A DNA stretch of 64,000 nt from Prado023 sp032123675 (GCA_032123675.1 JAQBEX010000086.1:18226-82225), one strand, 5' to 3'; positions 7,287-19,199 are shown, counted from the first letter of the stretch. A program made the numbers and translations. Notes: generated from the sequence alone by a model not told the origin.

Positions 7287-9287
7287 TCAGCGCAGGGACA
7301 CCGGGTCCATCCGGGCAGCCACCATGGCAGCTCGACGTGCGCTGCGAACGGACTGGATCCGGCGCAGGGCGGCGGTCAGGGCGGCCCCATCGGCAATCGA
7401 GGCCGCCAGCAACCAGGTGACGGACTCCTCCGGGCCGGGCAACGGCCCGGAGCGACGCTCGATCAGGGTCCCCAATCCCGACTCGAGCTCATCGGCGACC
7501 TCGAGGGCGGCCAGGGCGGGCCCGGTCAGTTGGGCGATCCGCACGGCCGGGGGCAGGTGCAGCGCTGCCCGCTCGGCGAGCTCCCGATCCGCATAGCCAT
7601 GCGGGTCCCATCGGATCAGCGCCTGGATCTCGCGGATGTCCGAGTCGCCCACCACGAGGACGCGACCGCCCAGGTGTGCTGGGCGCACGAGTGACGCCGC
7701 CGAGAACCAGCGGCGCAGAACCTCCTCAGCCACGCGCAGCCCTGGCCGGGACAGGGCGGCTGCCGCGTCCAGGATGACCAGTGCGGCGTATCCCTCTGGG
7801 CCGGGATCAGGTTCCGATCCCGGGGTGGCCACGACCATCACCTCCGGCCCTGGAAGCGTGCGCAGGTGCTCGTCGCCCGAGGAGGTGATCACCCGCACGC
7901 CCGGAAGCGCGCGGCCATACTCCTCCGCCGTTCGGCGCACCCCCACGACGACCGCGCGCACGACGTCACGCCCACAGACGGCGCACCGCCAGTCCGTGAC
8001 GGCACCGTGGGTGCGGCAGGTCGGGCGCCGGTCGGGACCCTGGGCCTGCATCGGCCGATCGCACTGCCGGCAGACCACGGGCTCACGGCACGACTGGCAG
8101 GCCAGCATCGGCAGGTAGCCGGCGCGGGGGACGCTGACCAGCACGGGTCCCTCGGTGACGGCCGCCCGCAGGATGTCCAGGGCCACCGAAGGGATCCGTG
8201 AGGCCGTCCGCGCTGGGTCGTCGACCATGTCCATGGCCACCTGGACCCGCGGCATCCGGGCGCGCAGCACCGGGCGCGGCAGCTCGACCGGGGTCAACCA
8301 GCCCGTCGAGGCCATCCGGGCAGCCTCAAGGGTCACGGCAGGGCCACCGATGACCAGGCTCACGTCCGAGCCGGCGCTGCGCAGCGCCGCGACCTCACGG
8401 GCATGCCAGCCGGGGGCGTGCGGCTCGGCGAGCGAGTCGTCGCCGTCATCCCACACGATGATCACCCCGAGGTCGGTCACCGGGGCGAAGACCGCGGCCC
8501 GGGTTCCCACGACCACCGGCGCGGCCCCGGACAGCACCGTGAGGAACCTGCGGTACCGGGTCTCTGGGCCGGACTCGGCGACGAGCTGCACGGGTGTGAT
8601 CCCGTGGCGCACCAGTGCGTTGACGACCCGGTCAACCTCGGCCGCATCCGGGGCGACGACCAGCACGCCCCGGCCCCGAGCGCGCACGGCCCGGGCGAGC
8701 TCGGCGATCCGGTCGCCGGTCTGCTCGCCGGGGCCGGACACCCACAGCGCCCGCATCGCGGCCGGACCACCGACTCCCCCGAGCAGTTCGGCGCCGCCGC
8801 GGTAGGCCGCCCAGCCATCGTTGGGCACCTGGTCCGGGGCAGCATCCGGCTGCGCTTGGATCGGCCGGGACTCGGCTCGCGCATGCCTGGGTGGGACCGC
8901 GAAGCGCAGGACATCGGCCAGTGTCCCGGCGTACCGGTCAGCCACTGCCCGGCACAGCAACCCGATCTCGGGGGTCAGCACCGGCGGACCATGCACGGAG
9001 CGCAATGGCTGCAGCGTCCGCTCCGAGGTCTCGACCCGCTCCACGATGACGCCGTCCATCAGCCGACCGGCAAGGCGGACCCGCACCCGCCCGCCGGGCT
9101 GGGCAGCCTCAGCGAGCGCTTCGGGGACCTCGTAGTCGAACGGCCTGTCCAAGTGCGGCACGGGGGTCATCAGGACCACTCGGGCCACCGGTAGCAGGGC
9201 GGCCACCGGGCGTCGTGGTCGCGCCCGGGCGGGTCGCTTCGCCGGCGCCCGCCCATCGCCGATCAGCGGGATCTGGCCCTGGGTCAT
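7287..9287 (-). CDS. priA: Primosomal protein N' (PriA), degenerate motor
   Basis: 666 residues with the architecture of PriA, the replication-restart protein. The 3' DNA-binding domain is recognisable ('PFDYEVPEAL', 'GGRVRVRLAGR'), as is the zinc region with four Cys pairs ('CQSCREPVVCRQCDRP' and 'CAVCGR' with an intervening CRTHG). The helicase core is degenerate. The position expected for Walker A GxGKT reads 'VSGPGEQTGDR', and the DEAH box position reads 'VWDDGDD'. Actinobacterial PriA homologues are known to lack these ATPase motifs and are annotated 'probable primosomal protein N''. It probably has a structural or loading role without helicase activity. First gene of priA-def-fmt-rsmB. 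Confidence 0.88.
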   Translation of the reverse strand: MTQGQIPLIGDGRAPAKRPARARPRRPVAALLPVARVVLMTPVPHLDRPFDYEVPEALAEAAQPGGRVRVRLAGRLMDGVIVERVETSERTLQPLRSVHGPPVLTPEIGLLCRAVADRYAGTLADVLRFAVPPRHARAESRPIQAQPDAAPDQVPNDGWAAYRGGAELLGGVGGPAAMRALWVSGPGEQTGDRIAELARAVRARGRGVLVVAPDAAEVDRVVNALVRHGITPVQLVAESGPETRYRRFLTVLSGAAPVVVGTRAAVFAPVTDLGVIIVWDDGDDSLAEPHAPGWHAREVAALRSAGSDVSLVIGGPAVTLEAARMASTGWLTPVELPRPVLRARMPRVQVAMDMVDDPARTASRIPSVALDILRAAVTEGPVLVSVPRAGYLPMLACQSCREPVVCRQCDRPMQAQGPDRRPTCRTHGAVTDWRCAVCGRDVVRAVVVGVRRTAEEYGRALPGVRVITSSGDEHLRTLPGPEVMVVATPGSEPDPGPEGYAALVILDAAAALSRPGLRVAEEVLRRWFSAASLVRPAHLGGRVLVVGDSDIREIQALIRWDPHGYADRELAERAALHLPPAVRIAQLTGPALAALEVADELESGLGTLIERRSGPLPGPEESVTWLLAASIADGAALTAALRRIQSVRSARRAAMVAARMDPVSLR

Positions 9288-9317
9288 GAGGCGCGCAGCC
9301 CACCGCCCCCGGCGACT

Positions 9318-9348
9318 GGCCCACGGCCTGGGATGACCGTGGTGGGCC
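9318..9348 (-). terminator. Hairpin downstream of metK
   Basis: GGCCCACGG (9318-9326) can pair with CCGTGGTGGGCC (9337-9348) with one small bulge and a 10-nt loop. It lies 16 nt after the metK stop, before priA. There is no U-tract, which is usual in high-G+C actinobacteria, so termination is likely but not certain. Confidence 0.55.
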
Positions 9349-9363
9349 TGGAGCGCGGGCCGA

Positions 9364-10575
9364 TCACAGGCCCGCGGCAGCCCGCAGGTCGTCGACGCGG
9401 TCCAGCCGCTCCCAGGTGAAGGTGGACGTCCCTGCCGACTCCCGACCGAAGTGGCCGTAGGCGGCCGTGGGGCGGTACTGGACCACGGAGGTGTCGAGCA
9501 GCTGCAGGTCGCGGATCAGCGCACCCGGGCGCAGGTCGAACACTTCAAGGACAGCATCCTGGATCCGCTCATCCGGCAGCGCGCCGGTGCCGAAGGTCTC
9601 GACGAACAGCCCAACCGGGTGCGCCTTGCCGATGGCGTAGGCCACCTGGACCTCGCACTTGGTGGCCAGCCCGGCCGCGACCACGTTCTTGGCAACCCAA
9701 CGCATGGCATAGGTGGCCGACCGGTCGACCTTCGAGGGATCCTTGCCGGAGAACGCCCCGCCGCCGTGGCGCGCGAACCCGCCATAGGTGTCGACGATGA
9801 TCTTCCGGCCGGTCAGGCCGGCGTCGCCCATCGGGCCACCGGTCACGAACCGACCCGTTGGGTTCAGCAGCAGCCGCACTGCGGAGGTATCGAGGTCCAG
9901 TCCGGCCAGAACGGGCTCCACGACGAACTTGCGGACCTCAGGGGCGAGCTGGCCCTCGAGGTCGACGTCCTCGGCATGCTGGGAGCTCACGACGATCGTG
10001 TCGAGACTGACGGCCTTGGTGCCCTGGTAACCGATCGTCACCTGGGTCTTGCCGTCGGGACGCAGGTAGGGCAGCTGCCCCGACTTGCGCACGGCGGTCA
10101 GTTGCTCGGCCAACTGATGCGCGAGGTGGATCGGCAGCGGCATGAGTTCCGGGGTGTCGGTGCATGCGAAACCGAACATGAGGCCCTGGTCACCGGCGCC
10201 CTGACGGTCCAACCCGTCGTCCGATCCCTCGACGCGCTCCTCGAAGGCGTCGTCCACACCCTGGGCGATGTCCGGGGACTGCCGGCCGATGGACACCTGC
10301 ACACCGCAGGACTCGCCGTCGAACCCCTTCTCCGAGTGGTCATAGCCGATGTCGAGCACCACGTTGCGGATGAGGTCCATCACCTCGGCGTATCCCTCGG
10401 TGGTCACCTCGCCGGACACATGGACCTGACCGGTGGTGAGCATGGTCTCGACAGCCACCCGGGATGCCGGGTCCTGACGCAGCAGGTCGTCGAGGATCGC
10501 ATCGCTGATCTGGTCGGCCATCTTGTCGGGGTGGCCCTCGGTCACGGACTCGGATGAGAACAGGCGCGTGGTCAT
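9364..10575 (-). CDS. metK: S-adenosylmethionine synthetase
   Basis: 403 residues from ATG 10573-10575 (MTTRLFSSESVTEGHPDKM). It makes SAM from methionine and ATP. Seen: the ATP motif 'EGHPDKMADQ', the P-loop-like 'GGGAFSGKDPSKVDRS', and 'GDQGLMFGFACTDT'. The Shine-Dalgarno AGGAGA sits 7 nt upstream. A longer frame upstream has no ribosome site and covers the promoter. No SAM riboswitch is recognisable in the short leader. It follows coaBC as in Streptomyces and Mycobacterium. Confidence 0.97.
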   Translation of the reverse strand: MTTRLFSSESVTEGHPDKMADQISDAILDDLLRQDPASRVAVETMLTTGQVHVSGEVTTEGYAEVMDLIRNVVLDIGYDHSEKGFDGESCGVQVSIGRQSPDIAQGVDDAFEERVEGSDDGLDRQGAGDQGLMFGFACTDTPELMPLPIHLAHQLAEQLTAVRKSGQLPYLRPDGKTQVTIGYQGTKAVSLDTIVVSSQHAEDVDLEGQLAPEVRKFVVEPVLAGLDLDTSAVRLLLNPTGRFVTGGPMGDAGLTGRKIIVDTYGGFARHGGGAFSGKDPSKVDRSATYAMRWVAKNVVAAGLATKCEVQVAYAIGKAHPVGLFVETFGTGALPDERIQDAVLEVFDLRPGALIRDLQLLDTSVVQYRPTAAYGHFGRESAGTSTFTWERLDRVDDLRAAAGL

Positions 10576-10627
10576 CGGGGCTCTCCTTGGGCTGGTGTGG
10601 TCGCCGCGGCGCTGGCGTTCGGCTGCG

Positions 10628-10633
10628 ATTCTA
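10628..10633 (-). promoter_or_regulatory. -10 box for metK
   Basis: TAGAAT on the minus strand overlaps the end of coaBC and would start transcription about 45 nt before the metK ATG, whose Shine-Dalgarno it includes. It suggests metK can be expressed apart from the upstream operon. Confidence 0.5.
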
Positions 10634-11875
10634 GGTCGTGCGTGCGCCCAGCTCAGCGACCCGGTCCCAGACGGCGTGTGCCACCTCGGCCTTGGTTCCG
10701 GCATGCGGGCCCTCGAGCGTCCCATCAGGGTTCAGGAGCATGATCTCATTGTTGTCCTGGCCGAACACCGAGCCACCGGAGACATCGTTGAGCACCAGCA
10801 GGTCCACGCCCTTGCGGGCCAGCTTGGCCCGTGCGTGGGCCAGCGCATCATCCTGGGCGTCTCCGGTCTCGGCAGCGAACCCCACCAGCAGGAGCCTCGC
10901 GGAGAAGGTCCCGGCCCCACGGGCGCTCGCGAGACCGGCGAGGATGTCCGGGTTGCGCACCAGGGCGATCGGCAGCGGAGTGCCGTCGTGGGACTCGTCC
11001 TTCTTGATCTTGTCCCTCGCCACGATGGCCGGGCGGAAGTCCGCCACCGCGGCGGCCATGACCACGACATCGGCGTCGGCCGCCGCGGCGTTCACCGCCT
11101 GCTCCATCTCGATGGCGGTGCCCACCCGCACGACCGTGGATCCGGCCGGGTCGGGGAGCTCGACGTTGGCACTGACCAGTGTCACCTGCGCTCCACGCGC
11201 GGCCGCAGCCGCAGCCAGTGCGTAGCCCTGCAGCCCGCTGGACCGGTTGCCGAGGAAACGGACCGGGTCGAGCGGCTCGCGGGTGCCGCCAGCGCTGATC
11301 ACGACCCTGCTGCCGTCGAGGTCGCGGACCCCGCCGGTGTGCAGCACGGCGTGGACGACCGCTGCGATGGCGTCCGGCTCGGGCATCCGCCCGGCACCGG
11401 TGTCGCTGCCGGTGAGCCGGCCGACCGCCGGCTCCAGGACGATGACGCCGCGCTCGCGCAGCGTTGCCACGTTGGCCTGCGTCGCTGCGTGGTGCCACAT
11501 CTCGGTGTGCATCGCGGGGGCCATGACCACAGGGCAGGTGGCCGTCAGCAGCGTGGCCGTGAGCAGGTCGTCGGCGCGGCCGGCTGCCGCTCGGGACAGC
11601 AGGTCGGCGGTTGCGGGGGCGACGACCACGATCTCGGCGGACTTGCCGATCCGGACATGCTCCACGCCCGCGACGTCGTCCCAGACCGTGGTGTGCACGG
11701 GGTGACCGGACAGGGCAGCCCAGGTGGCGGCCCCCACGAAGTTCACGGCCGACGTGGTCGGCACCACCTGGACGTCATGCCCCGACTCGGTGAGCATGCG
11801 CAGCAGGTGCCCGGTCTTGTACGCCGCGATCCCGCCTGCGACACCGAGGACGATGCGCGCAGGCGTCGCCGTCAG
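10631..11875 (-). CDS. coaBC: Bifunctional phosphopantothenoylcysteine decarboxylase / synthase
   Basis: Reading through the conserved flavoprotein N-terminus (IVLGVAGGIAAYKTG) requires a start at CTG 11873-11875, giving 414 aa, the family's usual length. There is no ATG, GTG or TTG in frame before 11797, and starting there would remove the first 26 residues, including the nucleotide-binding strand. The CTG overlaps the rpoZ stop (CTGA). CoaC domain: 'VEHVRIGKSAE' with the catalytic His, 'PAMHTEMW', 'GAGRMPEP'. CoaB domain: 'ISAGGTREPLDPVR', 'ADFRP', 'DKIKK'. It converts 4'-phosphopantothenate to 4'-phosphopantetheine in CoA synthesis. Confidence 0.93.
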   Translation of the reverse strand: MTATPARIVLGVAGGIAAYKTGHLLRMLTESGHDVQVVPTTSAVNFVGAATWAALSGHPVHTTVWDDVAGVEHVRIGKSAEIVVVAPATADLLSRAAAGRADDLLTATLLTATCPVVMAPAMHTEMWHHAATQANVATLRERGVIVLEPAVGRLTGSDTGAGRMPEPDAIAAVVHAVLHTGGVRDLDGSRVVISAGGTREPLDPVRFLGNRSSGLQGYALAAAAAARGAQVTLVSANVELPDPAGSTVVRVGTAIEMEQAVNAAAADADVVVMAAAVADFRPAIVARDKIKKDESHDGTPLPIALVRNPDILAGLASARGAGTFSARLLLVGFAAETGDAQDDALAHARAKLARKGVDLLVLNDVSGGSVFGQDNNEIMLLNPDGTLEGPHAGTKAEVAHAVWDRVAELGARTT

Positions 11876-12153
11876 AGCGACTCCTCGACGGGCTCCTCGA
11901 CCGGCTCCACCAGCAGCAGGCTGTCGTTGATCTCGCGCATCGCGATCGACAGCGGCTTCTCCTGGGGATGGGTCTCCACCAGCGGGCCGACGTACTCCAG
12001 CAGGCCCTCACCGAGCTGGGAGTAGTAGGCGTTGATCTGGCGGGCGCGCTTGGCTGCCTCGATGACCAGGGAGTACTTCGAGTGCGTCTTGCTCAGAAGC
12101 TCGTCGATGGGGGGGTAGGTGATGCCTTCGGGGCGGATGCTGGTGCCGGACAC
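11872..12153 (-). CDS. rpoZ: RNA polymerase omega subunit
   Basis: 93 residues from GTG 12151-12153. The conserved omega core 'ITYPPIDELLSKTHSKYSLV' and 'AAKRARQINAYY' is clear, followed by an acidic tail (VEEPVEESL). A perfect GGAGG lies 7-8 nt upstream. It assists RNA polymerase assembly. It sits between gmk and coaBC, the standard actinobacterial order. Confidence 0.97.
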   Translation of the reverse strand: MSGTSIRPEGITYPPIDELLSKTHSKYSLVIEAAKRARQINAYYSQLGEGLLEYVGPLVETHPQEKPLSIAMREINDSLLLVEPVEEPVEESL

Positions 12154-12212
12154 GGCGAACCCTCCTGTGGGAACTGGATCACACCGGGCTAGGTCGCCCC
12201 GCGGGGGATCTC

Positions 12213-12776
12213 TCAGGCCGGACGGCCCGGATCTTCGAGCAAGTCTAGCAACTCCCGGGCTGCCCGGACCACATCGTCGTTCACGACCACCGCGTCGAAC
12301 TCCTCGGCAGCCGCGAGCTCGTCGCGGGCCCTGGCCAACCGACGGGTGATCGCCTGCTCATCCTCGGTGGCCCGTCCACGCAGCCGGTCCTCAAGCACGG
12401 TCAGGTCAGGGGGCGTGAGGAACACCATGTAGGCCGCCGGCATGGCGGCCCGCACCTGCCGCGCGCCCTGCAGCTCGATCTCCAGCAGCACGGGCTCCCC
12501 GGCGGCCAATCGGCGCTCGACCGGCGCCCTCGGGGTCCCGTACCGGTGGCCCGCGAACGCCGCCCACTCGAGGAAGCCGCCGTCGGCGATCGTGGCATCG
12601 AACCGCTCGGCGCTCCAGAAGAAGTACGACACCCCGTCGACCTCCCCCGCCCGCGGGGATCGGGTCGTGGCCGACACCGACACCCAGAGGTCCGGGCGCA
12701 GCCGGCGGAGCTCGGCGACCACGGTGCCCTTCCCCACGCCGCTGGGCCCGGTCAGCACGAGTAGACGGCCGGCCAT
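12213..12776 (-). CDS. gmk: Guanylate kinase
   Basis: 187 residues. It phosphorylates GMP to GDP. The P-loop is 'GPSGVGKGTV' (residues ~10-19); the GMP-binding region includes 'VSATTRSPRAGEVDGVSYFF' and 'FLEWAAFAGHRYGTP'; the lid region contains 'RLRGRATEDEQAI'. Its ATG shares a base with the mihF stop (TGATG). Confidence 0.97.
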   Translation of the reverse strand: MAGRLLVLTGPSGVGKGTVVAELRRLRPDLWVSVSATTRSPRAGEVDGVSYFFWSAERFDATIADGGFLEWAAFAGHRYGTPRAPVERRLAAGEPVLLEIELQGARQVRAAMPAAYMVFLTPPDLTVLEDRLRGRATEDEQAITRRLARARDELAAAEEFDAVVVNDDVVRAARELLDLLEDPGRPA

Positions 12777-13141
12777 CAGTTGCTGCCCCGCGAGAAGCGC
12801 TGGTCGAGCAGATCCGTGGTCGCCTGGACCTGGCGCGACCCGAGCCCACCGACCCGCCGGTTCTCGGCGATCCCGATGTCCCGCATCATGTCCGCGGCCC
12901 GAGCGGGACCAATCCCCCGGAAGCTGGAGAGCAGGTCCACGACCTTCATCCGGGCCAGGATCCGGCCGCGCTCGTCGGCTCCCTGAGCGTCACCGAGCAC
13001 CTCGGCGACCGGGATGCTGCCGTCAGCGAGCCCGGCACGCACCTGGGCGCGGACCTGGCGGGCCTGCACCCCGCGGGCAGCGGCCGCGGCCCGGTCCTGC
13101 GCAGAGAGCGGGGGCGGCGGAGGTCCCGCATGGGCGCTCAC
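12776..13141 (-). CDS. mihF: Actinobacterial integration host factor (mIHF)
   Basis: 121 residues from GTG 13139-13141. The C-terminal H2TH DNA-binding segment 'FRGIGPARAADMMRDIGIAE' followed by 'RRVGGLGSRQ' is the mIHF signature. This nucleoid protein bends DNA and is unrelated to proteobacterial IHF. The N-terminus (~1-15) is a Pro-rich, probably disordered tail. It overlaps pyrF (GTGA) and gmk (TGATG). Confidence 0.95.
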   Translation of the reverse strand: MSAHAGPPPPPLSAQDRAAAAARGVQARQVRAQVRAGLADGSIPVAEVLGDAQGADERGRILARMKVVDLLSSFRGIGPARAADMMRDIGIAENRRVGGLGSRQVQATTDLLDQRFSRGSN

Positions 13142-13836
13142 AGCAGCTCCAGGGACTCGGCCAGCCGGCGGGCGGCGGCTCCCGGGTCAGCGGCGGCGGT
13201 GATCGGGCGACCGATCACCAGCAGGTCGGCCCCGGCGGCCAACGCCGCCTGCGGGGTGGCCACCCGGGCCTGGTCGCCGGTCGCGCTGCCCGCCCCCGCG
13301 ACGGGCCGCACCCCCGGGGTGATCAGCGTGATGTCGGCAGGGACAGCAGCCCTGATCGCGGCCACCTCCTGGGGGGAGCACACGATCGCGCGGGCACCGG
13401 CGGACACCGCCATCCGGGCAAGTCGCACTGCTGCGTCCAGAGCCGGGCCGCGCAGGCCGACGGCCTCGAGGTCAGCCTCGGACAGTGAGGTCAGCACGGT
13501 GACGGCAGTGATCCGGGTATCCGGCAGTGCAGCAGCGGCAGCGTCGACCATGGCCGGGCCGCCGCTGGCGTGCACGGTGAGGTAGTCCGGGGTCAGCTCG
13601 GCGATGCTGCGCGCTGCCCCGGACACCGTGTTGGGGATGTCGTGCAGCTTGAGGTCCAGAAACAGCGCACATCCCGGGGCGGCCCTGCGAACCTCACCGA
13701 CCACGGTGGCGCCGTCGCGCAGGAAGGTCTCCAGGCCCACCTTCATCACCGACACATGTGGGGCGGCAGAACCTGCCCACGAGATCACCGTCTGCCGGTC
13801 GGGGCCGTCCAGGGCCAGTGCGATGGGTGCTCTCAC
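13138..13836 (-). CDS. pyrF: Orotidine 5'-phosphate decarboxylase (class I)
   Basis: 232 residues from GTG 13834-13836 (VRAPIALALDGPDRQT). It performs the last step of UMP synthesis. The catalytic Asp/Lys array is 'FLDLKLHDIPNTV', with phosphate-binding 'VIGRPITAA' near the C-terminus. Motif and length (~230-240 aa) are those of class I (E. coli type). I recall the Streptomyces and Mycobacterium enzymes as the longer class II form. It overlaps pyrD by GTGA. The long frame upstream lies within pyrD and is not real. Confidence 0.95.
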   Translation of the reverse strand: MRAPIALALDGPDRQTVISWAGSAAPHVSVMKVGLETFLRDGATVVGEVRRAAPGCALFLDLKLHDIPNTVSGAARSIAELTPDYLTVHASGGPAMVDAAAAALPDTRITAVTVLTSLSEADLEAVGLRGPALDAAVRLARMAVSAGARAIVCSPQEVAAIRAAVPADITLITPGVRPVAGAGSATGDQARVATPQAALAAGADLLVIGRPITAAADPGAAARRLAESLELL

Positions 13837-14846
13837 GGGGTGTTCTCCTGCGCAGCCCGGCGCGCGTCCTGGGCGGCGACGTGTCGGGCCTGCATCGTGT
13901 GTCCGAGGCCGACGGCATCCGACAGGGTCGCGAACCCCCGAGCAGCCAGGATGTCGCGCAGCTCGGCGGAGATCCGGGCCGGGGCGTGCGGATCGTTGAA
14001 CACGGCGGTTCCGACCGACACCGCGCTGGCCCCGGCGAGCAGGAACTCGAAGGCATCCTGGCCCGTGCGGATCCCGCCCATGCCCAGGATCGGCACCCGC
14101 GGGAAGGCCGCGTGGACCTGCCACACGGCGCGCACGGCCACGGGACGGATGGCCGGGCCCGACAGCCCACCGGTCATGCCCCCCAGTGCGGGACGCATCG
14201 TGTCCGGGTCGATCACCATGCCCAGCAGCGTGTTGATCAGCGACACGCCATCAGCGCCGGCGTCGAGGACGGACTTGGCGATCGCCACGATGTCGGTGAC
14301 GTCCGGGCTGAGCTTGGCCAGCACCGGGACGTCCGGGGCCGAGTGCCGCCGCACGACCTGGACCACTGACGCCGCCGAGAACGGGTCGCAGGCGAACACC
14401 TGGCCACGGGACTCCACGTTCGGGCACGAGATGTTCACCTCGAGCGCGGCGATCCCGGGCTCGTGGCGCAGCCGCTGGGCGAGCTTCTGATACTCCTGGA
14501 CCGAGCCACCAGCGATCGACACCACGGTGCGGATCCCGCGCTCGCGCAGCCAGCGCAGGTCCTTGGCGATGAACTCCTCGATACCCGGGCCCTGCAGGCC
14601 GATGGAGTTCAGCATCCCTGACGGGGTCTCCGCCATCCGCGGAGTGGGCCGCCCGGACCGGGGCTCGAGCATGATCGACTTCGTGACGACCGCCCCGATG
14701 GCGCGCAGGTCCAGGAACGGGGCCAGCTCGCGTCCGGCGGCGGCGCATCCGGAGGCGGTCAGCACCGGGTCCGGCATCACGAGACGACCCAGGGCCGTGG
14801 ACATGTCCACGGAAGCCGGCCCCGGCACAGGCGTGCGCGCAACCAT
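13833..14846 (-). CDS. pyrD: Dihydroorotate dehydrogenase, catalytic subunit (class 1B)
   Basis: 337 residues from ATG 14844-14846. It oxidises dihydroorotate to orotate with FMN. The active-site base is Cys in 'LEVNISCPNVESRGQ', which marks class 1 (class 2 uses Ser). FMN phosphate contacts include 'ILGMGGIRTGQDA' and 'VSVGTAVFND'. Adjacency to pyrK by a TGATG overlap makes this the NAD+-linked 1B heterotetramer, a cytosolic enzyme. Confidence 0.96.
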   Translation of the reverse strand: MVARTPVPGPASVDMSTALGRLVMPDPVLTASGCAAAGRELAPFLDLRAIGAVVTKSIMLEPRSGRPTPRMAETPSGMLNSIGLQGPGIEEFIAKDLRWLRERGIRTVVSIAGGSVQEYQKLAQRLRHEPGIAALEVNISCPNVESRGQVFACDPFSAASVVQVVRRHSAPDVPVLAKLSPDVTDIVAIAKSVLDAGADGVSLINTLLGMVIDPDTMRPALGGMTGGLSGPAIRPVAVRAVWQVHAAFPRVPILGMGGIRTGQDAFEFLLAGASAVSVGTAVFNDPHAPARISAELRDILAARGFATLSDAVGLGHTMQARHVAAQDARRAAQENTP

Positions 14847-15699
14847 CAGTGTCCCCCCGCCACGGGCGCTCCGAGGGTCCCGCCCGGCACCGTCCCGACG
14901 TCGGCCCAGCGCACGTCGCTGCCCCGGAACACGGGTCCGTCCGTGCATGAGCGGACCATCCGGGTGATCCCGTCAGCGCCCTGCACTGGCAGCACACAGG
15001 TCATGCACACGCCGATCCCGCAGGCCATGGCCTCCTCCACGGCGCACTGGCTGTGCGCCCCGGTGTCCGCGGCCACCGCAGCGACGGAAGCGAGCATCGC
15101 CATCGGCCCACATGCGTAGATGACATCGGCGTCCGAGGCGCGCACGATCTCAGCAAGTGGGTCGGTGACACGACCGCGGAGCCCGGCGGACCCGTCATCA
15201 GTGGTCACGGTCACCGACGCCGAGCTCCGCTTGGCCTCGAGGACGCCGAAGAGCCGATCCTCGGTGGCCGCCCCGAGGATCATGTCCACCCGGCAGCCCC
15301 GCGCGCGGAGCGCCTCGGAGAGCATGAACAGGGGCGCGGCCCCGTAGCCGCCGGCGACCAGGACGCAGGCCACAGGCTCCCTGGGCAGCGTGAACGGCCG
15401 CCCGAGCGGCCCGATGACGTCGAGCTTGTCGCCGCGACGCCGATCAGCCAACCATCGGGTGCCCTTGCCGTGGGTGGCGAACACGACCTCGACGGTCCCG
15501 CCAGTTGGCCCGCCCGGGGTGACCCGATGGATCGAGAAGGCCCGGCGCAGCACCATCCCCGACCCCTCCCCGCCGACAGCGATCGCGACGAAGTGTCCCG
15601 GTCGGGTCGCCTCCGGGATCCCCGGGGCAAGCAGGGTGAGGTGGTGGTAGGCGCCGGTCCGGCGCAGGCCGACGACCTCGGACGTGACCTGGACCGGCA

Positions 15700-15700
<1 letters not shown>
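14846..15700 (-). CDS. pyrK: Dihydroorotate dehydrogenase electron-transfer subunit PyrK
   Basis: 284 residues. A ferredoxin-reductase-like FAD domain has 'LRRAFSIHRV' (RxFS flavin motif). The NAD-binding domain has 'LVAGGYGAAPLFML' and 'IYACGPMAML'. A C-terminal [2Fe-2S] cluster is ligated by the Cys of 'CAVEEAMACGIGVCMTCVLP' and a later Cys near 'MVRSCTDG'. It passes electrons from PyrD to NAD+. It is coupled to carB upstream and pyrD downstream by TGATG overlaps. Confidence 0.96.
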
Positions 15701-18997
<3,297 letters not shown>

Positions 18998-19014
<17 letters not shown>

Positions 19015-19063
19015 CGATGGCCTCCCTCGGGGTGGGCTCGAACATGGCCGTGAGGATGGGCAT
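18998..19063 (-). CDS. carB leader peptide (21 aa), PyrR-controlled
   Basis: An ORF of 21 codons plus stop begins at ATG 19061-19063 (MPILTAMFEPTPREA...), 6 nt after a perfect AAGGAG. Its stop TGA (19000-18998) overlaps carB codons 5-6, while the carB Shine-Dalgarno and ATG lie within it. The AAGGAG is the paired half of a PyrR-type hairpin. This is how a ribosome-coupled switch would look: when the leader is translated, ribosomes open or re-initiate at carB. No function of the peptide itself is implied. Expression has not been shown. Confidence 0.6.
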
Positions 19064-19069
19064 CGCCCA

Positions 19070-19105
19070 CTCCTTCCCCGCCTCGCAGGACGGCTTTAAA
19101 GGAGG
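19070..19105 (-). promoter_or_regulatory. PyrR-binding RNA switch upstream of carB
   Basis: On the minus strand CCTCCTTT (19105-19098) can pair with the Shine-Dalgarno AAGGAG (19075-19070). Between them lies CCGTC...GGCGG enclosing TCCTGCGAGGC (19090-19080), which fits the PyrR-binding loop consensus UCCNGNGAGGY. PyrR with UMP would stabilise the hairpin and hide the leader ribosome site. This parallels translational repression by PyrR described in Mycobacterium smegmatis. Confidence 0.75.
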
Positions 19106-19134
19106 CTTCCAGCAGGAGGCTTCAATTGCCCCCG

Positions 19135-19140
19135 AGCATA
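19135..19140 (-). promoter_or_regulatory. -10 box for the carB operon
   Basis: TATGCT on the minus strand lies about 30 bp upstream of the PyrR element, giving a leader of roughly 65 nt to the leader ORF. No clear -35 is visible. Confidence 0.45.
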
Positions 19141-19187
19141 CCGGGCGACCGGGAGGGCGACCGCGAGGCCCATCCGTTGCCAGGTAC

Positions 19188-19193
19188 TAGCCT
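19188..19193 (+). promoter_or_regulatory. -10 box of leaderless alpha/beta hydrolase transcript
   Basis: TAGCCT, a 6-nt spacer, then GTG 19200. No Shine-Dalgarno is present. Confidence 0.6.
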
Positions 19194-19199
19194 GCCCCT

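Noticed and set aside
10576..10630. SAM riboswitch before metK.
   Set aside because: The gap is 55 nt and shows only a -10 box and a Shine-Dalgarno, too short and without the conserved helices.
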